This document shows positions 29,045-39,106 of a DNA stretch of 64,000 bases, piece by piece (positions within the stretch are counted from its first letter, which is position 1; every line of letters begins with the position of its first letter). Source of the stretch: Thermoleptolyngbya sichuanensis A183 (GTDB taxonomy: Bacteria > Cyanobacteriota > Cyanobacteriia > Elainellales > Elainellaceae); NCBI RefSeq assembly GCF_013177315.1, contig NZ_CP053661.1:4092001-4156000 (forward strand), written 5' to 3'. A model generated the notes under the pieces. The model was not told the origin of the DNA. It saw only the letters and a program-made list of their open reading frames with translations, and did no database searches. The translations under genes were made by a program, and so were the position numbers.

Positions 29045-30577
29045 CTAGACGGCTTCCTTACGGCGAGTAGACTTGTCACCCACCTTCTGGAACAAGCCCC
29101 ACTCCACCTGCTCTTCTGAGAGGTCAGGGTCAATCCCCGCAAACACGTCGCGGAACAGCGTCCGAGAGCCGTGCCAGATATGACCAAAGAAGAACAGCAG
29201 CGCAAACACCGCATGTCCGTAGGTAAACCAACCGCGAGGACTGGTTCGGAACACCCCATCAGACTTGAGAGGCTCCCGATCAAACTCAAAGGGTTCGCCC
29301 AACTGAGCCTTACGCGCAAGCTTCTTCACTTCTGCCGGGTCGTCAAACACCTGACCATCCAGCGCACCGCCGTAGATCGTCGCCGTCACGCCAGCCTGCT
29401 CAAAGCTGTATTTCGACTCAGCCCGACGGAACGGAATGTCTGCACGAACCACGCCGTCTTTATCCGTCAGGATAACCGGGAAGTTCTCGAAAAAGTTGGG
29501 AATCCGGCGCACAAACAGTTCACGCCCAGCGGCATCCTTAAACACAGGATGCCCCAGCCAGCCCTGAGCAATACCGTCGCCCTTGTTCATCGGCCCGGTG
29601 CGGAACAGACCGCCCTTAGCCGGGTTGTTGCCCACATAGTCATAGAAAGCGAGCTTCTCAGGGATATTCTCCCAAGCTTCGGCCAACGTCAGACCATCGT
29701 CCACATCCGCTTGAACGCGACGATTGATCTCTTGCTGGAAGTAGCCGCTATCCCACTGATAGCGAGTCGGGCCAAACAGTTCAATCGGCGTGGCAGCGCT
29801 GCCATACCACATGGTGCCAGCCACCACAAACGCCGCGAAGAATACTGCTGCAATACTGCTCGACAGCACCGTTTCAATGTTCCCCATCCGAAGCGCCTTA
29901 TACAAACGCTCGGGCGGACGAACCGTGAGGTGGAACAGGCCTGCAATAATGCCTACGATGCCAGCGGCGATATGGTGTGCCACGATGCCGCCTGGATTAA
30001 ACGGATTGAAACCTTCAGGGCCCCAAGACGGAGCAACAGGCTGGACGCTTCCTGTCAATCCATAAGGGTCGGACACCCACATGCCTGGGCCAAACAGCCC
30101 TGTGAGGTGGAATGCTCCAAAGCCGAAGCAAAGCAGACCAGAAAGAAACAGATGGATACCGAACATTTTGGGCAAGTCCAATGCAGGCTCACCCGTCCGA
30201 GGATCTCTAAATAGCTCCAGATCCCAATAGACCCAGTGCCAGCAGGCTGCCAGGAACAGCAGTCCCGACAGAACGATGTGGGCAGCAGCAACACCCTCAA
30301 ATGACCAGAAGCCAGGGTTGACCGCAGTTTCACCCGTAATGCTCCAACCTGCCCAGGACTGAGTAACGCCCAGGCGAGCCATAAACGGCATAACAAACAT
30401 GCCCTGTCTCCACATGGGGTTCAAAACCGGGTCGCTGGGGTCGTAAATCGCCAATTCGTACAACGCCATTGAACCGGCCCAGCCTGCAACCAGCGCGGTG
30501 TGCATCAGGTGTACAGCAATCAGGCGTCCTGGATCATTCAGAACCACTGTGTGTACGCGATACCAGGGTAGTCCCAT
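29045..30577 (-). CDS. psbB: Photosystem II CP47 chlorophyll-binding core antenna
   Basis: This 510-residue thylakoid protein binds about 16 chlorophylls and passes energy to the reaction centre. The start [18 protein letters not shown] and His pairs in the six helices ([61 protein letters not shown]) are those of CP47, with a large lumenal loop between helices five and six. Length is exact for the family. A good ribosome site (AGGAGG) precedes the ATG. It is divergent from a ferredoxin gene. Confidence 0.98.
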   Translation of the reverse strand: MGLPWYRVHTVVLNDPGRLIAVHLMHTALVAGWAGSMALYELAIYDPSDPVLNPMWRQGMFVMPFMARLGVTQSWAGWSITGETAVNPGFWSFEGVAAAHIVLSGLLFLAACWHWVYWDLELFRDPRTGEPALDLPKMFGIHLFLSGLLCFGFGAFHLTGLFGPGMWVSDPYGLTGSVQPVAPSWGPEGFNPFNPGGIVAHHIAAGIVGIIAGLFHLTVRPPERLYKALRMGNIETVLSSSIAAVFFAAFVVAGTMWYGSAATPIELFGPTRYQWDSGYFQQEINRRVQADVDDGLTLAEAWENIPEKLAFYDYVGNNPAKGGLFRTGPMNKGDGIAQGWLGHPVFKDAAGRELFVRRIPNFFENFPVILTDKDGVVRADIPFRRAESKYSFEQAGVTATIYGGALDGQVFDDPAEVKKLARKAQLGEPFEFDREPLKSDGVFRTSPRGWFTYGHAVFALLFFFGHIWHGSRTLFRDVFAGIDPDLSEEQVEWGLFQKVGDKSTRRKEAV

Positions 30578-30855
30578 CGACTACGCTCCTCCTATTACGT
30601 TTCAACGCCTTTTTGAGCCTTTTTATTAAGCTGCAAGATACTAGTAAGCCTACCAGAATCAAGCACCATTATCCGTGGCAAACCGCCCAAAGTCCTATGA
30701 ACCAACGAAAGACAACGTGCGATCGCCAGACACTTCGACAGTTTGACAATCCGGTTGTAAAAATGAAAGTGTATTAAAAAGTGTAACCAGGGCCTGGATG
30801 GGACGCAAGCATTGGTTACAGGCGCATTGCGTAAGACGCAGGGACGGTATCGGAC

Positions 30856-31356
30856 ATGGCCAATATTAAGTTTGTTAAAGAAAGCAAAGAGATTATTGCT
30901 GCCGACGGAGCGAATCTGAGGCTGAAGGCGCTTGAGAACAGTATCGACCTCTACACCTTCATGGGCAAAATGATGAACTGTGGAGGCTACGGTCAGTGCG
31001 GCACCTGCGTCGTGGAGATTGTCGAAGGCGGGGAAAACCTTTCCCCGCGGACTCCAGTTGAAGACCAGAAGCTGAGAAAGAAACCCGCAGGCTATCGACT
31101 CGCCTGCCAGACGATGGTAAATGGGCCGGTCAGCGTCGTGACCAAGCCCAAGCCCGGTGAGACGGTGGAGTATCAGCCCAGTTCACCGTCTCAGGCAGAT
31201 TTGGAAGGTGGCGCAGTGGGGGCGACCCAATCCTCTGAACCCGGTTCATCTTCTGAAGCATCTGAGCCAGATTTGGAAGTGTTGGCAGAAGAGCAGGTAT
31301 CCGGTTCCAGTGCTGAGGAGACGAATCCCTCAACAGGGAAACTGGAAGTCGTCTGA
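30856..31356 (+). CDS. Plant-type [2Fe-2S] ferredoxin with long acidic C-terminal tail
   Basis: This 166-residue protein has a ferredoxin fold (about 1-100) with cluster ligands C42, C48, C51 ([10 protein letters not shown]) and C84 (RLACQT). It would carry electrons at low potential in the cytosol. Residues ~101-166 form a Ser/Glu/Pro-rich acidic tail unusual for photosynthetic ferredoxin, which ends near residue 98. It is divergent from psbB and followed by psbM, suggesting a role tied to photosystem II assembly or regulation; that link is inferred from position. Confidence 0.88.
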   Translation: MANIKFVKESKEIIAADGANLRLKALENSIDLYTFMGKMMNCGGYGQCGTCVVEIVEGGENLSPRTPVEDQKLRKKPAGYRLACQTMVNGPVSVVTKPKPGETVEYQPSSPSQADLEGGAVGATQSSEPGSSSEASEPDLEVLAEEQVSGSSAEETNPSTGKLEVV

Positions 31357-31528
31357 ATCCATAGGGTTTGCAGATCTAAGAGTTTGCAGACCTGAGTAAC
31401 CAAAGGGTCAGACCTTCACAATTCCAGCGTCTTCGTAGCCCTGTTGGCTTGATGTGCTTAGGCGGTGGAGTGATATTCTGTAGTCTTAGGAGTTTATATC
31501 TCTGGATTTGCGTGGAGGGTCTAGCACT

Positions 31529-31645
31529 ATGGTTGTCAATGATCTTGGGTTTGTTGCGAGCTTGCTGTTCGTTCTGGTTCCAACGGTTTTCCTGCTGATT
31601 CTCTATATTCAGACCGCTAGCCGCGAGGGTAAACAGTCGAAATAG
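31529..31645 (+). CDS. psbM: Photosystem II protein PsbM
   Basis: This 38-residue single-helix thylakoid protein lies at the photosystem II dimer interface. It begins [11 protein letters not shown], has the conserved [18 protein letters not shown] and ends REGKQSK. A ribosome site (GGAGGG) precedes the ATG, and a strong terminator lies 31 bp after the stop. Confidence 0.97.
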   Translation: MVVNDLGFVASLLFVLVPTVFLLILYIQTASREGKQSK

Positions 31646-31675
31646 GTGAGGGCACCAGATTCTTTGATTGATGAA

Positions 31676-31707
31676 AGCGGGCAGAGTTTCCTGTCCGCTT
31701 TTTGTTT
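31676..31707 (+). terminator. Rho-independent terminator after psbM
   Basis: AGCGGGCAG pairs with CTGTCCGCT (one G-T pair) around AGTTTC, followed by TTTTTGTTT. Confidence 0.85.
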
Positions 31708-32110
31708 GGTCTGTAAAGGGAGTTGTGAAACCTCTGGGCTTTACTAGGGGCAAAACTAGGGGCGAATTAGTGGCGATCGCCCAGCCTATTCCTACAGATC
31801 AATCCTCCAAATCCTCTAAAATCCTCAAATTTGCCGCAGACTCAGCTTCAGAACTCTTAGCGCACATCGAACTTAGGATTTGGGGTTACCCCTTAGATAT
31901 AGAGCGTTGCGCTAGAGAAGAGGTTGTATCTACAAAAGCAGATCATTTTATTTCTGTTATGCGATATTTGTTTAGCTAGCTTCACATTTCCGTGAAAATA
32001 CTGTGACCCGCGCCGGGAAGCTTGCCTCACATTGGGTCATGTGCCAGATACTTTAGTTTTAGACAGCCTGTAGTGCGTTTGGAGTTGTACACACTTATAC
32101 GGTGGTAACT
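31708..32110. other. Intergenic region before the UDP-xylose genes
   Basis: About 400 bp. A 103-codon open frame (31668-31979) starts inside the psbM terminator and has no family-like features, so I do not call it. Otherwise there is one HIP1 site and an AT-rich stretch near 31940. Confidence 0.5.
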
Positions 32111-33073
32111 ATGCGAATTTTAGTGACGGGTGGTGCAGGGTTCATTGGTTCTCACCTGATTGATCGCCTCATGGCAGAGGGGCATGAGGTGATTTGTTTA
32201 GACAACTTTTATACAGGTGACAAGCGAAATATTCTTCGCTGGATCGATAGTCCGTTTTTCGAGCTGATTCGCCACGACATCACTGAACCCATCCGGCTAG
32301 AAGTCGATCAGATCTATCACCTGGCCTGCCCCGCATCCCCGGTTCACTATCAATACAACCCCGTAAAGACGATTAAGACCAACGTCATGGGAACTCTAAA
32401 TATGCTGGGGCTGGCCAAGCGGATCAAAGCTCGATTCCTATTGGCATCCACTTCTGAGGTTTACGGAGACCCAGAAATTCATCCCCAGGTGGAGGAATAT
32501 CGCGGCAATGTGAACCCCATTGGGATTCGCAGTTGCTACGACGAAGGAAAGCGGGTCGCAGAAACGCTGGCGTTTGACTATCATCGCCAGAACGATGTGG
32601 AAATTCGGGTTGCTCGGATTTTCAATACCTATGGCCCCCGGATGCTGGAAAACGACGGTCGGGTGGTTAGCAACCTTGTGGTGCAAGCCCTGAAAGGCAA
32701 GCCGCTAACGGTCTACGGCGACGGGTCGCAAACCCGGAGCTTCTGCTATGTCTCAGACTTGGTAGACGGACTGATTCGCCTGATGAATGGTGATTTTATG
32801 GGCCCGGTTAATTTGGGGAATCCTGAGGAGTACACCATTTTGCAACTGGCTCAAACGGTGCAATCCATGATCAACCCTGACGTAGCCCTCAAGTTTGAGC
32901 CGTTGCCCCAGGACGATCCTCGTCGTCGTCAGCCCGACATTACCCGTGCCAAGACGCATCTAGGCTGGCAGCCGACGGTGCCTCTGGCAGACGGGCTACG
33001 GCTTACGATTGAGGATTTTCGGACTCGTCTGGGCGATCGCGTCGCTAAAGTTCCCTCGGTTTCCTCACACTAG
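32111..33073 (+). CDS. UDP-glucuronate decarboxylase (UDP-xylose synthase)
   Basis: This 320-residue short-chain dehydrogenase-fold enzyme turns UDP-glucuronate into UDP-xylose with bound NAD. The N-terminus has the Rossmann motif GGAGFIGSH; the active site has [10 protein letters not shown] and YxxxK as Y143-K147 (CYDEGKR). RPGARNF-like segments ([10 protein letters not shown]) and [14 protein letters not shown] match the UXS family closely. I start at the ATG 32111; a GTG three codons upstream is possible. The next gene makes its substrate. Confidence 0.9.
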   Translation: MRILVTGGAGFIGSHLIDRLMAEGHEVICLDNFYTGDKRNILRWIDSPFFELIRHDITEPIRLEVDQIYHLACPASPVHYQYNPVKTIKTNVMGTLNMLGLAKRIKARFLLASTSEVYGDPEIHPQVEEYRGNVNPIGIRSCYDEGKRVAETLAFDYHRQNDVEIRVARIFNTYGPRMLENDGRVVSNLVVQALKGKPLTVYGDGSQTRSFCYVSDLVDGLIRLMNGDFMGPVNLGNPEEYTILQLAQTVQSMINPDVALKFEPLPQDDPRRRQPDITRAKTHLGWQPTVPLADGLRLTIEDFRTRLGDRVAKVPSVSSH

Positions 33074-33337
33074 CGGGGCTGGTTGCCCAGGGTTCCCCAG
33101 AATCTCTGAAGCCTCTTACTGGGTTCACGAGCCAGTCTTGTAGAGGGGTGCCCCGCCAAGTCCTTTGATCCTGCCTCACGGTAGCTTTGATGGGCTACAC
33201 AGCTTGTCCTACCTGGGCGTTTTAGATCTGGAGCGCTTTTGACTGCATCTTGTAGGAATTTTTATTGCTCGAGATTTGTTGTTCGAGATGCGTTTCCCTT
33301 GTCCATCGTCAGCAGTTGAATAAATGAGGTACTGCCC

Positions 33338-34714
33338 ATGCGCGTGTGTGTTATCGGTACAGGCTACGTCGGCTTGGTGACAGGTGTTTGCTTGTCTCAC
33401 ATTGGGCATGACGTAATTTGTGTGGACAACAACGAAGAAAAGGTCAAGCTGATGAAGTCCGGGCAGTCGCCCATTTTCGAGCCTGGACTCTCTGAGCTAA
33501 TGACCGCCTGCATTCAGGAAGGCAGGATTGAGTTCACCACTGATCTGGCCAAGGGTGTGGAACATGGCGAGATTTTGTTTATTGCAGTGGGTACGCCTCC
33601 GCTACCGACCGGAGAGAGCGATACCCGCTATGTCGAAGCCGTGGCGCGTGGGATTGGGGCACACCTGAACAGCGGCTACAAGGTGATTGTGAACAAGTCA
33701 ACAGTGCCGATTGGCTCCGGCGACTGGGTTCGTATGATTGTTATGGATGGCGTTTTAGAGCGTCAGGTGGCTACGGCTGGCGGTGGCGTGGCGGTGGCAG
33801 AGCCGGATGTGGCCTTCGATGTAGTCAGCAACCCCGAATTTCTACGAGAAGGTTGCGCGGTGTATGACACCTTCAACCCAGATCGGATTGTGCTAGGTAG
33901 CAATAGCTCCCGCGCCATCTCGATGATGAAGGAACTATATGCGCCGATTGTGGCTCGTCAGTTTGCGGAAGACAAATCTGGCCCGACGGTGCCCGTGGTC
34001 GTGACTGACCTCAGTTCGGCAGAGATGGTGAAGTACGCTGCCAATGCATTCCTGGCAACCAAGATTAGCTTCATCAACGAAGTGGCAAATATCTGCGATC
34101 GCGTGGGTGCGGACGTAACCCAGGTCGCCAAAGGCATTGGTCTGGACTCGCGCATCGGCGGCAAGTTCCTGCAAGCAGGCATCGGCTGGGGCGGCTCTTG
34201 CTTCCCCAAAGACGTTGCGGCGTTGGTTCACACGGCGGATGATTACGGTTATGAAGCTCAGCTTCTAAAGGCTGCTGTGAGCGTTAACGACCGCCAGCGC
34301 TTGATTGCGGTTGAGAAACTCCAGCAAGTGCTGAAGATTCTGAAGGGCAAGACGGTGGGCCTGCTGGGCTTGACCTTTAAGCCTGACACCGACGACATGC
34401 GCGATGCGCCTGCGCTGACTATCATCGAGCATCTGACTCGTTTGGGCACAAAGGTCAAAGCGTATGATCCGTTGGTATCTCAGACCGGAATGCGCCACGG
34501 CTTGTCGAACGTGATTGTGGAAACCGATCCGGAGCGTCTGGCGGATGGCTGCGATGCGCTGGTGCTAGTGACGGACTGGAGCCAGTTTAAGACGCTCGAC
34601 TATACCAAGATGGCAACCCTGATGAACAGCCCCATCCTGATCGACGGACGGAACTATCTTGATCAAGAAGCGATTGAGAAAGCTGGTTTCCGCTATGTGG
34701 GCATTGGTCGCTAG
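33338..34714 (+). CDS. UDP-glucose 6-dehydrogenase
   Basis: The 458-residue cytoplasmic enzyme oxidises UDP-glucose to UDP-glucuronate with two NAD. It has the NAD-binding GTGYVGLVTG, the central helix region KYAANAFLATKISFINE, catalytic C288 in GWGGSCFPKD, and GLTFKPDTDDMRDAP in the C-terminal domain. Length is typical. With the preceding UDP-xylose synthase it forms a two-step branch feeding surface polysaccharides or glycolipids. Confidence 0.94.
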   Translation: MRVCVIGTGYVGLVTGVCLSHIGHDVICVDNNEEKVKLMKSGQSPIFEPGLSELMTACIQEGRIEFTTDLAKGVEHGEILFIAVGTPPLPTGESDTRYVEAVARGIGAHLNSGYKVIVNKSTVPIGSGDWVRMIVMDGVLERQVATAGGGVAVAEPDVAFDVVSNPEFLREGCAVYDTFNPDRIVLGSNSSRAISMMKELYAPIVARQFAEDKSGPTVPVVVTDLSSAEMVKYAANAFLATKISFINEVANICDRVGADVTQVAKGIGLDSRIGGKFLQAGIGWGGSCFPKDVAALVHTADDYGYEAQLLKAAVSVNDRQRLIAVEKLQQVLKILKGKTVGLLGLTFKPDTDDMRDAPALTIIEHLTRLGTKVKAYDPLVSQTGMRHGLSNVIVETDPERLADGCDALVLVTDWSQFKTLDYTKMATLMNSPILIDGRNYLDQEAIEKAGFRYVGIGR

Positions 34715-34796
34715 ATCTGGGATGAGGGAGTCGGCCGCCAGCTAGTTCGCAGCTGATCCTGCCCGATTGAACCTCCAATCAAGCTAGAAAGCATCA

Positions 34797-34837
34797 AGAC
34801 CTTGCTGAGAATTCTCGCAAGGTCTTTTTGTTTTTTT
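34797..34837. terminator. Strong terminator between the UDP-glucose dehydrogenase gene and the ABC operon
   Basis: AGACCTTGC pairs perfectly with GCAAGGTCT around an 11-nt loop, with T-tracts (TTTTTGTTTTTTT) on the forward strand. It lies between convergent genes. Confidence 0.88.
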
Positions 34838-34890
34838 GTACTGGGTTCTTGTCAGGTGCAATTTCAGGTTTCGCCCCGGGTGAGAACCGC

Positions 34891-35610
34891 TTAGACAGGC
34901 GCAACGGACACTTGAGCGATGTCTGACGGAGCCATGTTGGCATGGATGACCTGCCCGTCGCGGAACCAGACCACGCGGCGAGTGAGTCGAGCCACCTCTG
35001 GTTCATGCGTCACCATGACCACTGTGATGCCACTTGCATTTAGCTCCTGAAAGATATTCATCACTTCTTGAGTGGTGTGTGAGTCGAGGGCACCCGTCGG
35101 CTCGTCGGCTAGCAGCAAGACAGGACGGTTTACAATAGCGCGGGCGATCGCCACCCGTTGTTGCTGTCCTCCCGAAAGCTGATTGGGGCGGTTGTTCATG
35201 CGGTTTTCCAGACCCACACGGGTTAGCGCTTCGGCGGCCCGCTCCTGGCGCTCGCGTACAGGCACGCCTGCATAAACCATTGGCAGCATCACATTCTCGA
35301 TGGCAGTGAGTTGCGGCAGCAGGTGGAATTGTTGAAACACAAAGCCAATCTTGCGATTTCGGACGTGGGCCAGTTCCGTATCATCCAAACCCGCCACATC
35401 GGTTCCGTCCAGGTAATAGCTGCCAGACGTAGGGCGATCGAGACAGCCGATCACGTTCATCGCCGTGGACTTGCCAGAACCCGAGGGCCCCATGATGGAG
35501 CAATATTCCCCTGCTTCGACCGTCAGGTTCACATCCGACAGGGCGCGGACTTCCGTATTGCCAGAACCGTAGACTTTGGAGATGTGCTCGAGGCGGATGA
35601 TGGGCTGCAT
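34891..35610 (-). CDS. ABC transporter ATPase, MacB/LolD type
   Basis: This 239-residue ATPase has Walker [11 protein letters not shown], signature LSGGQQQR, Walker [13 protein letters not shown] and the switch His (VTHE). The closest family is the LolD/MacB/FtsE group, which powers efflux or lipoprotein release without moving substrate through the membrane. It is the last gene of a reverse-strand operon behind MacB- and MacA-like genes. Confidence 0.92.
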   Translation of the reverse strand: MQPIIRLEHISKVYGSGNTEVRALSDVNLTVEAGEYCSIMGPSGSGKSTAMNVIGCLDRPTSGSYYLDGTDVAGLDDTELAHVRNRKIGFVFQQFHLLPQLTAIENVMLPMVYAGVPVRERQERAAEALTRVGLENRMNNRPNQLSGGQQQRVAIARAIVNRPVLLLADEPTGALDSHTTQEVMNIFQELNASGITVVMVTHEPEVARLTRRVVWFRDGQVIHANMAPSDIAQVSVAPV

Positions 35611-35678
35611 AGGAAAAGGGGATTTTAGGAAGGTGAGGTGTTGGCGCAGTGGAGCCGGAACCCTACCACGCCAACACG

Positions 35679-35743
35679 AGTTAGGCGCAGTTAGGCACAG
35701 TTAAGTAGGCATAAGTTAGGCACAGTTAGGCACAGTTAGGCAC
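35679..35743. repeat. Short tandem repeat, 10 bp x 5, across the end of the macB-like gene
   Basis: AGTTAGGC(A/G)C units start at 35679, 35689, 35714, 35724 and 35734, with a 15-bp interruption. The stop codon of the reverse-strand permease (35736-35738) lies in the last unit. Confidence 0.88.
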
Positions 35744-36953
35744 TGCGGAGGGCAACAATGGGGTCAAGCTTGGCGGCCTGGCGGGCGGGAACCACGCCGA
35801 AGAAGAGGCCTATGCCACCCGATACACCCACCGCTAGAAGAATGGCGGTGGGAGAAACGCCCGCCTTGAGCGGGGTCAGCGCACCGGCTAGGGACACACC
35901 GCCGATGCCGATCAGGGTTCCTGCCACGCCGCCCAGCACGGCCAGGATGGTTGCCTCGATCATAAACTGCACCAGAATGTCTTGCTGGGATGCGCCGATT
36001 GCCTTCCTGAGGCCGATTTCCTGGGTGCGCTCGCGGACAGAGACGAGCATGATGTTCATGATGCCGATGCCGCCGACGAGGAGCGAAATTCCGGCGATCG
36101 CCGCCAGCATGATGGTCAGCGCCCCGGTAACATTGCCCACAATCTCCAGCGCGTCTTTTTGGCTGCGAACCGTAAAGTCATCTTCAGATACGATTCTGTG
36201 GCGCAATCGAAGCAGATTCGTCACCTGAAACTGGGCCGCACCAATGGACTGCTCATCCCGCGACATGATGGAAATAAAGGTGACTTCTGTGCCGTAGGGC
36301 GACGAGTTGCCTGTAATCTGCGACGACATGGTGGTGATGGGGATATAGGCCACGTCATCCTGGTTATTACCTAAGAATGCGCCCTTCGCCTCCATCACGC
36401 CCACGACCTGAAAGGTGAGATTTTTAATCCGAATCGTTTGCCCCAGCGGGTCAGCGTCGCCAAACAGGCTGCGGGCCAGGTCAGCCCCCAGCGCCACCGA
36501 GCGGTTTCCCCGCTGCACGTCCATATCCGTGAGGAAGCGACCCCGTGCCACTGGGAAGCTCCGCACTGTGCTGAATTCAGGAGTCGTGCCCACGATTAGG
36601 GCGCTGGTGCTGCGGTTGCCTTGGGTGACGGTCTGCTGGGTTTGCAGTTGGGGCGCAACGCCGATGACCGTGGGAACCTGGGAGGCGATCGCCTCTGCAT
36701 CTTCTAGCGTCAGGGTGCGCGGTGTTTCTAGCGTGCGCTGACGAGACGAGTCACTGCCGGGAATCACAAACAGCACGTTCGGCCCCAGCGACTCAAACTG
36801 TTCGGACGCATAGCGCTGCGCCCCCTGGCCCACGCCCACCATCGTAATCACCGAGGCATTCCCAATGATGATGCCCAGCATGGTCAACGCACTGCGGAGC
36901 TTATTGGCTTTGAGGGTTTTCACCGCCATTGCGGTGCTTTCGAGTAAGTCCAT
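35736..36953 (-). CDS. MacB-type ABC transporter permease (FtsX fold)
   Basis: This 405-residue membrane protein has one N-terminal helix (about 20-45), a ~230-residue periplasmic MacB_PCD domain, and three C-terminal helices with the FtsX-like motifs LLVGGIGIMNIMLVSV and ERTQEIGLRKAIGA. It forms a mechanotransmission-type efflux system with the ATPase downstream and the adaptor upstream. In E. coli MacB the ATPase is fused; here it is separate. Confidence 0.92.
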   Translation of the reverse strand: MDLLESTAMAVKTLKANKLRSALTMLGIIIGNASVITMVGVGQGAQRYASEQFESLGPNVLFVIPGSDSSRQRTLETPRTLTLEDAEAIASQVPTVIGVAPQLQTQQTVTQGNRSTSALIVGTTPEFSTVRSFPVARGRFLTDMDVQRGNRSVALGADLARSLFGDADPLGQTIRIKNLTFQVVGVMEAKGAFLGNNQDDVAYIPITTMSSQITGNSSPYGTEVTFISIMSRDEQSIGAAQFQVTNLLRLRHRIVSEDDFTVRSQKDALEIVGNVTGALTIMLAAIAGISLLVGGIGIMNIMLVSVRERTQEIGLRKAIGASQQDILVQFMIEATILAVLGGVAGTLIGIGGVSLAGALTPLKAGVSPTAILLAVGVSGGIGLFFGVVPARQAAKLDPIVALRSA

Positions 36954-36962
36954 AGATCCTCC

Positions 36963-38300
36963 CTATTGCGGCTGCATCCACTCGCGGGCATACTGCGGGG
37001 GCAAATCGATAAAGACGCGATCGCCCGGTTCGATGCCGTCTAGAATCTGGGTCTGGTTGCCGACGGCAGTGCCCAGCGTAACAGGGCGAAATTCGGGTCG
37101 ATTTCGCTCACCGGGAACCAGCACCCCGTTCTGCCCATCCTTCGTGACGATCGCCACCGTCGGAACCACGACCGCGCTATCGAGGCGATCGCCCAAAAAG
37201 TCCAGATCCACATTCATGCCCGACAGCAACCTGTCTTGCCCCGTCAGCAGGCGAATCCGCACCTGAAAGGAGGTGACGTTTTGCCGCACCACCGCCTCCG
37301 GAGCCACCAGCCGCACTTCACCCGTGAACACCTGATTAGGCAGGGCATCGGCACGAATTTCTACCGTTTGGCCGGGGCGAATTTGCCCGATGTCTACCTC
37401 TGGCACATCTGCCAGGATTTCTAGCCCGCTGGCGATCGCCACAATCGCGGTCGAAGTAGCAGAAGTTGCGTCCGAAGCCGAAGTCGTCGGCGTGACGAAC
37501 GCCCCCTCCGTCGCATATTTCTGAGTCACAATGCCGTCAAAGGGGGCCCGCAGCACTGTGTCCTCTTGCTGCACTTCTACGCTGCGGAGATTGCCTAAGG
37601 CGCTGGCCAACTGGGCTTCTGCCTGGGCAATGTCTTCGGCGCGGCTGCCGTTGCGAGACAGATTCAGGCTCTGCTCCGCGGCCCGCAGGCTGGCCTGGGT
37701 TTGCTCCAGGTTGGCGCGGGCACTGTTGGCTTCACGCACCACTTCATCCAGCGCATCGCGGGAAATTGCGCCCTGGCTGGCCAGCGATCGGTTCCGCTCT
37801 AGCCGCTGATTCGCCAACTGCACGCGGGTTTCGGCATCGCGCACCTGGGCCCGGGCCCGCTCCACTTCGGCCTGGCGCTGGGCAATTTCTTCGGGACGAT
37901 TGCCCGATCGCACTTCTGCCAGTCGGGCCTGCGCTTCGGCAACCTGGGCCCGCGCCTGCATCATTCGCGCCGCCACGTCTTCACTCTCCATGCGGGCGAT
38001 GATCTGCCCTTCCCGGACGCGATCGCCCTGTTCCACCAGCAGTTCTCGCAAAATACCCGTCGCCTTGGGGCTGATATTCACCGTTTGCACAGGCTGCACC
38101 CTGCCGTTGGCGGTAATTCGCACCGTCAGGGCTTGCGATTCCACGGGCACCGTCAGCGCCGCCACATCAGGAATCGTCGCACTCTGTCGCGCCACCAGCG
38201 CCGCCGTCGTACCCGTGCCAATCAAACCCGCCGCTACCAATCCCCACAGCCAGGGATTGCTGGGCTGAACTTTGCCGATCATAGGGAGTCGCATGGTCAT
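36963..38300 (-). CDS. HlyD/MacA-type periplasmic adaptor
   Basis: This 445-residue adaptor has an N-terminal membrane anchor (about 15-35), a barrel-sandwich domain split around a long coiled coil (QAEVERARAQVRDAETRVQL region), and beta-barrel and membrane-proximal domains. It links the MacB permease to an outer-membrane exit. I use the ATG at 38300 (MTMRLPMIG); the frame stays open to 38375, but that part is proline-rich and looks non-coding. It ends 9 bp before the permease gene. Confidence 0.9.
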   Translation of the reverse strand: MTMRLPMIGKVQPSNPWLWGLVAAGLIGTGTTAALVARQSATIPDVAALTVPVESQALTVRITANGRVQPVQTVNISPKATGILRELLVEQGDRVREGQIIARMESEDVAARMMQARAQVAEAQARLAEVRSGNRPEEIAQRQAEVERARAQVRDAETRVQLANQRLERNRSLASQGAISRDALDEVVREANSARANLEQTQASLRAAEQSLNLSRNGSRAEDIAQAEAQLASALGNLRSVEVQQEDTVLRAPFDGIVTQKYATEGAFVTPTTSASDATSATSTAIVAIASGLEILADVPEVDIGQIRPGQTVEIRADALPNQVFTGEVRLVAPEAVVRQNVTSFQVRIRLLTGQDRLLSGMNVDLDFLGDRLDSAVVVPTVAIVTKDGQNGVLVPGERNRPEFRPVTLGTAVGNQTQILDGIEPGDRVFIDLPPQYAREWMQPQ

Positions 38301-38419
38301 TTTAGGGATTGGGTTAGGGATTGGGGGTGTTGGAATTGGGAGGATTGAGAGATTCGCAGAGGGGATGAGAAACAAAATTAAAAGGGGGCTAGCAGTCCTC
38401 TCATTTTGGTCATCTGCTA

Positions 38420-38917
38420 CTACTCCACCGCCATCTTTCGGCGATGCTCAATCCAGCGCTGATGCACACGGGGCAGCTCTTGCTCCCAAAAGGCATGGTA
38501 GTCGTGCATTTCGCGGAGGCGCTGCTGGGATTCGGGCGGCTGGGTTTTGAGCAGGTCGAGGCCGCGTTCGGAGAGCTTGCGGAAGGCGGCGATGCGGGCA
38601 AGCTGCTGTTCATGAAGCTGTGACCAGGCGTGGGGCTTGATCTGAAAAAAATCGCGGCGATCGCCCGGCAGCGGCAGTCGCTCAATCAGCCCAAGCTGGA
38701 TCAGCAGGCGCGTCATCGAGCTAATGGACCCTTTGCTGGCTTGCAGCACCTCCGCCAGTTCGCCACTGGACTGGTGCGGCGGTTGAGAAATCAGCAGCCA
38801 GCCAAAGATGCGCCCGGCCATGCGGGGCAGCCCAATCAGTTCAAACATCAGCCCCACTTCTTCGACAAAATGCGTATGCTCGAACGGCTGCTCTCGGTTC
38901 AACGGCTTCCACCTCAC
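38420..38917 (-). CDS. GbsR/MarR-family transcriptional regulator
   Basis: This 165-residue protein has a winged helix at about 25-95: IFGWLLISQPPHQSSGELAE, then the recognition part SKGSISSMTRLLIQLGLIERL and the wing PGDRRDFF. The C-terminal helices should dimerise. GbsR-like proteins are mostly repressors. It heads the efflux operon and would control it. The start is GTG; a perfect palindrome lies 47 bp upstream and may be its own site. Confidence 0.85.
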   Translation of the reverse strand: MRWKPLNREQPFEHTHFVEEVGLMFELIGLPRMAGRIFGWLLISQPPHQSSGELAEVLQASKGSISSMTRLLIQLGLIERLPLPGDRRDFFQIKPHAWSQLHEQQLARIAAFRKLSERGLDLLKTQPPESQQRLREMHDYHAFWEQELPRVHQRWIEHRRKMAVE

Positions 38918-38963
38918 GTTAGATCTTAACGATACTTAACACGAATCGCCCTCAGTTTGGAAT

Positions 38964-38981
38964 GTTCAGTAATCACTGAAC
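38964..38981. promoter_or_regulatory. Candidate operator of the GbsR-type regulator
   Basis: GTTCAGT-AATC-ACTGAAC is a perfect inverted repeat 47 bp upstream of the regulator's start. It could fold as a hairpin before TTTTT on the forward strand, but no forward gene ends here, so an operator is more likely. Confidence 0.5.
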
Positions 38982-39106
38982 TTTTTGAATAAATAATTAG
39001 GAAGGTAAGCATTTCTCCCCATAGCTTCACTTTAACCTGAAGACATTCCTGACGGCTCCTCCGGATATCCTCACCTGACCGGAGGAATTTGCTGGCAGCA
39101 ATGGGA

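Noticed and set aside
29171-30214. 347-codon forward frame opposite psbB
   Set aside because: It is antisense to the highly conserved CP47 gene.
31668-31979. 103-codon forward frame after psbM
   Set aside because: It starts inside the psbM terminator hairpin, and nothing in the protein resembles a fold or family.
38964-38990. Hairpin followed by TTTTT as a forward terminator
   Set aside because: Both neighbouring genes are on the reverse strand, so no transcript needs ending here; an operator fits better.
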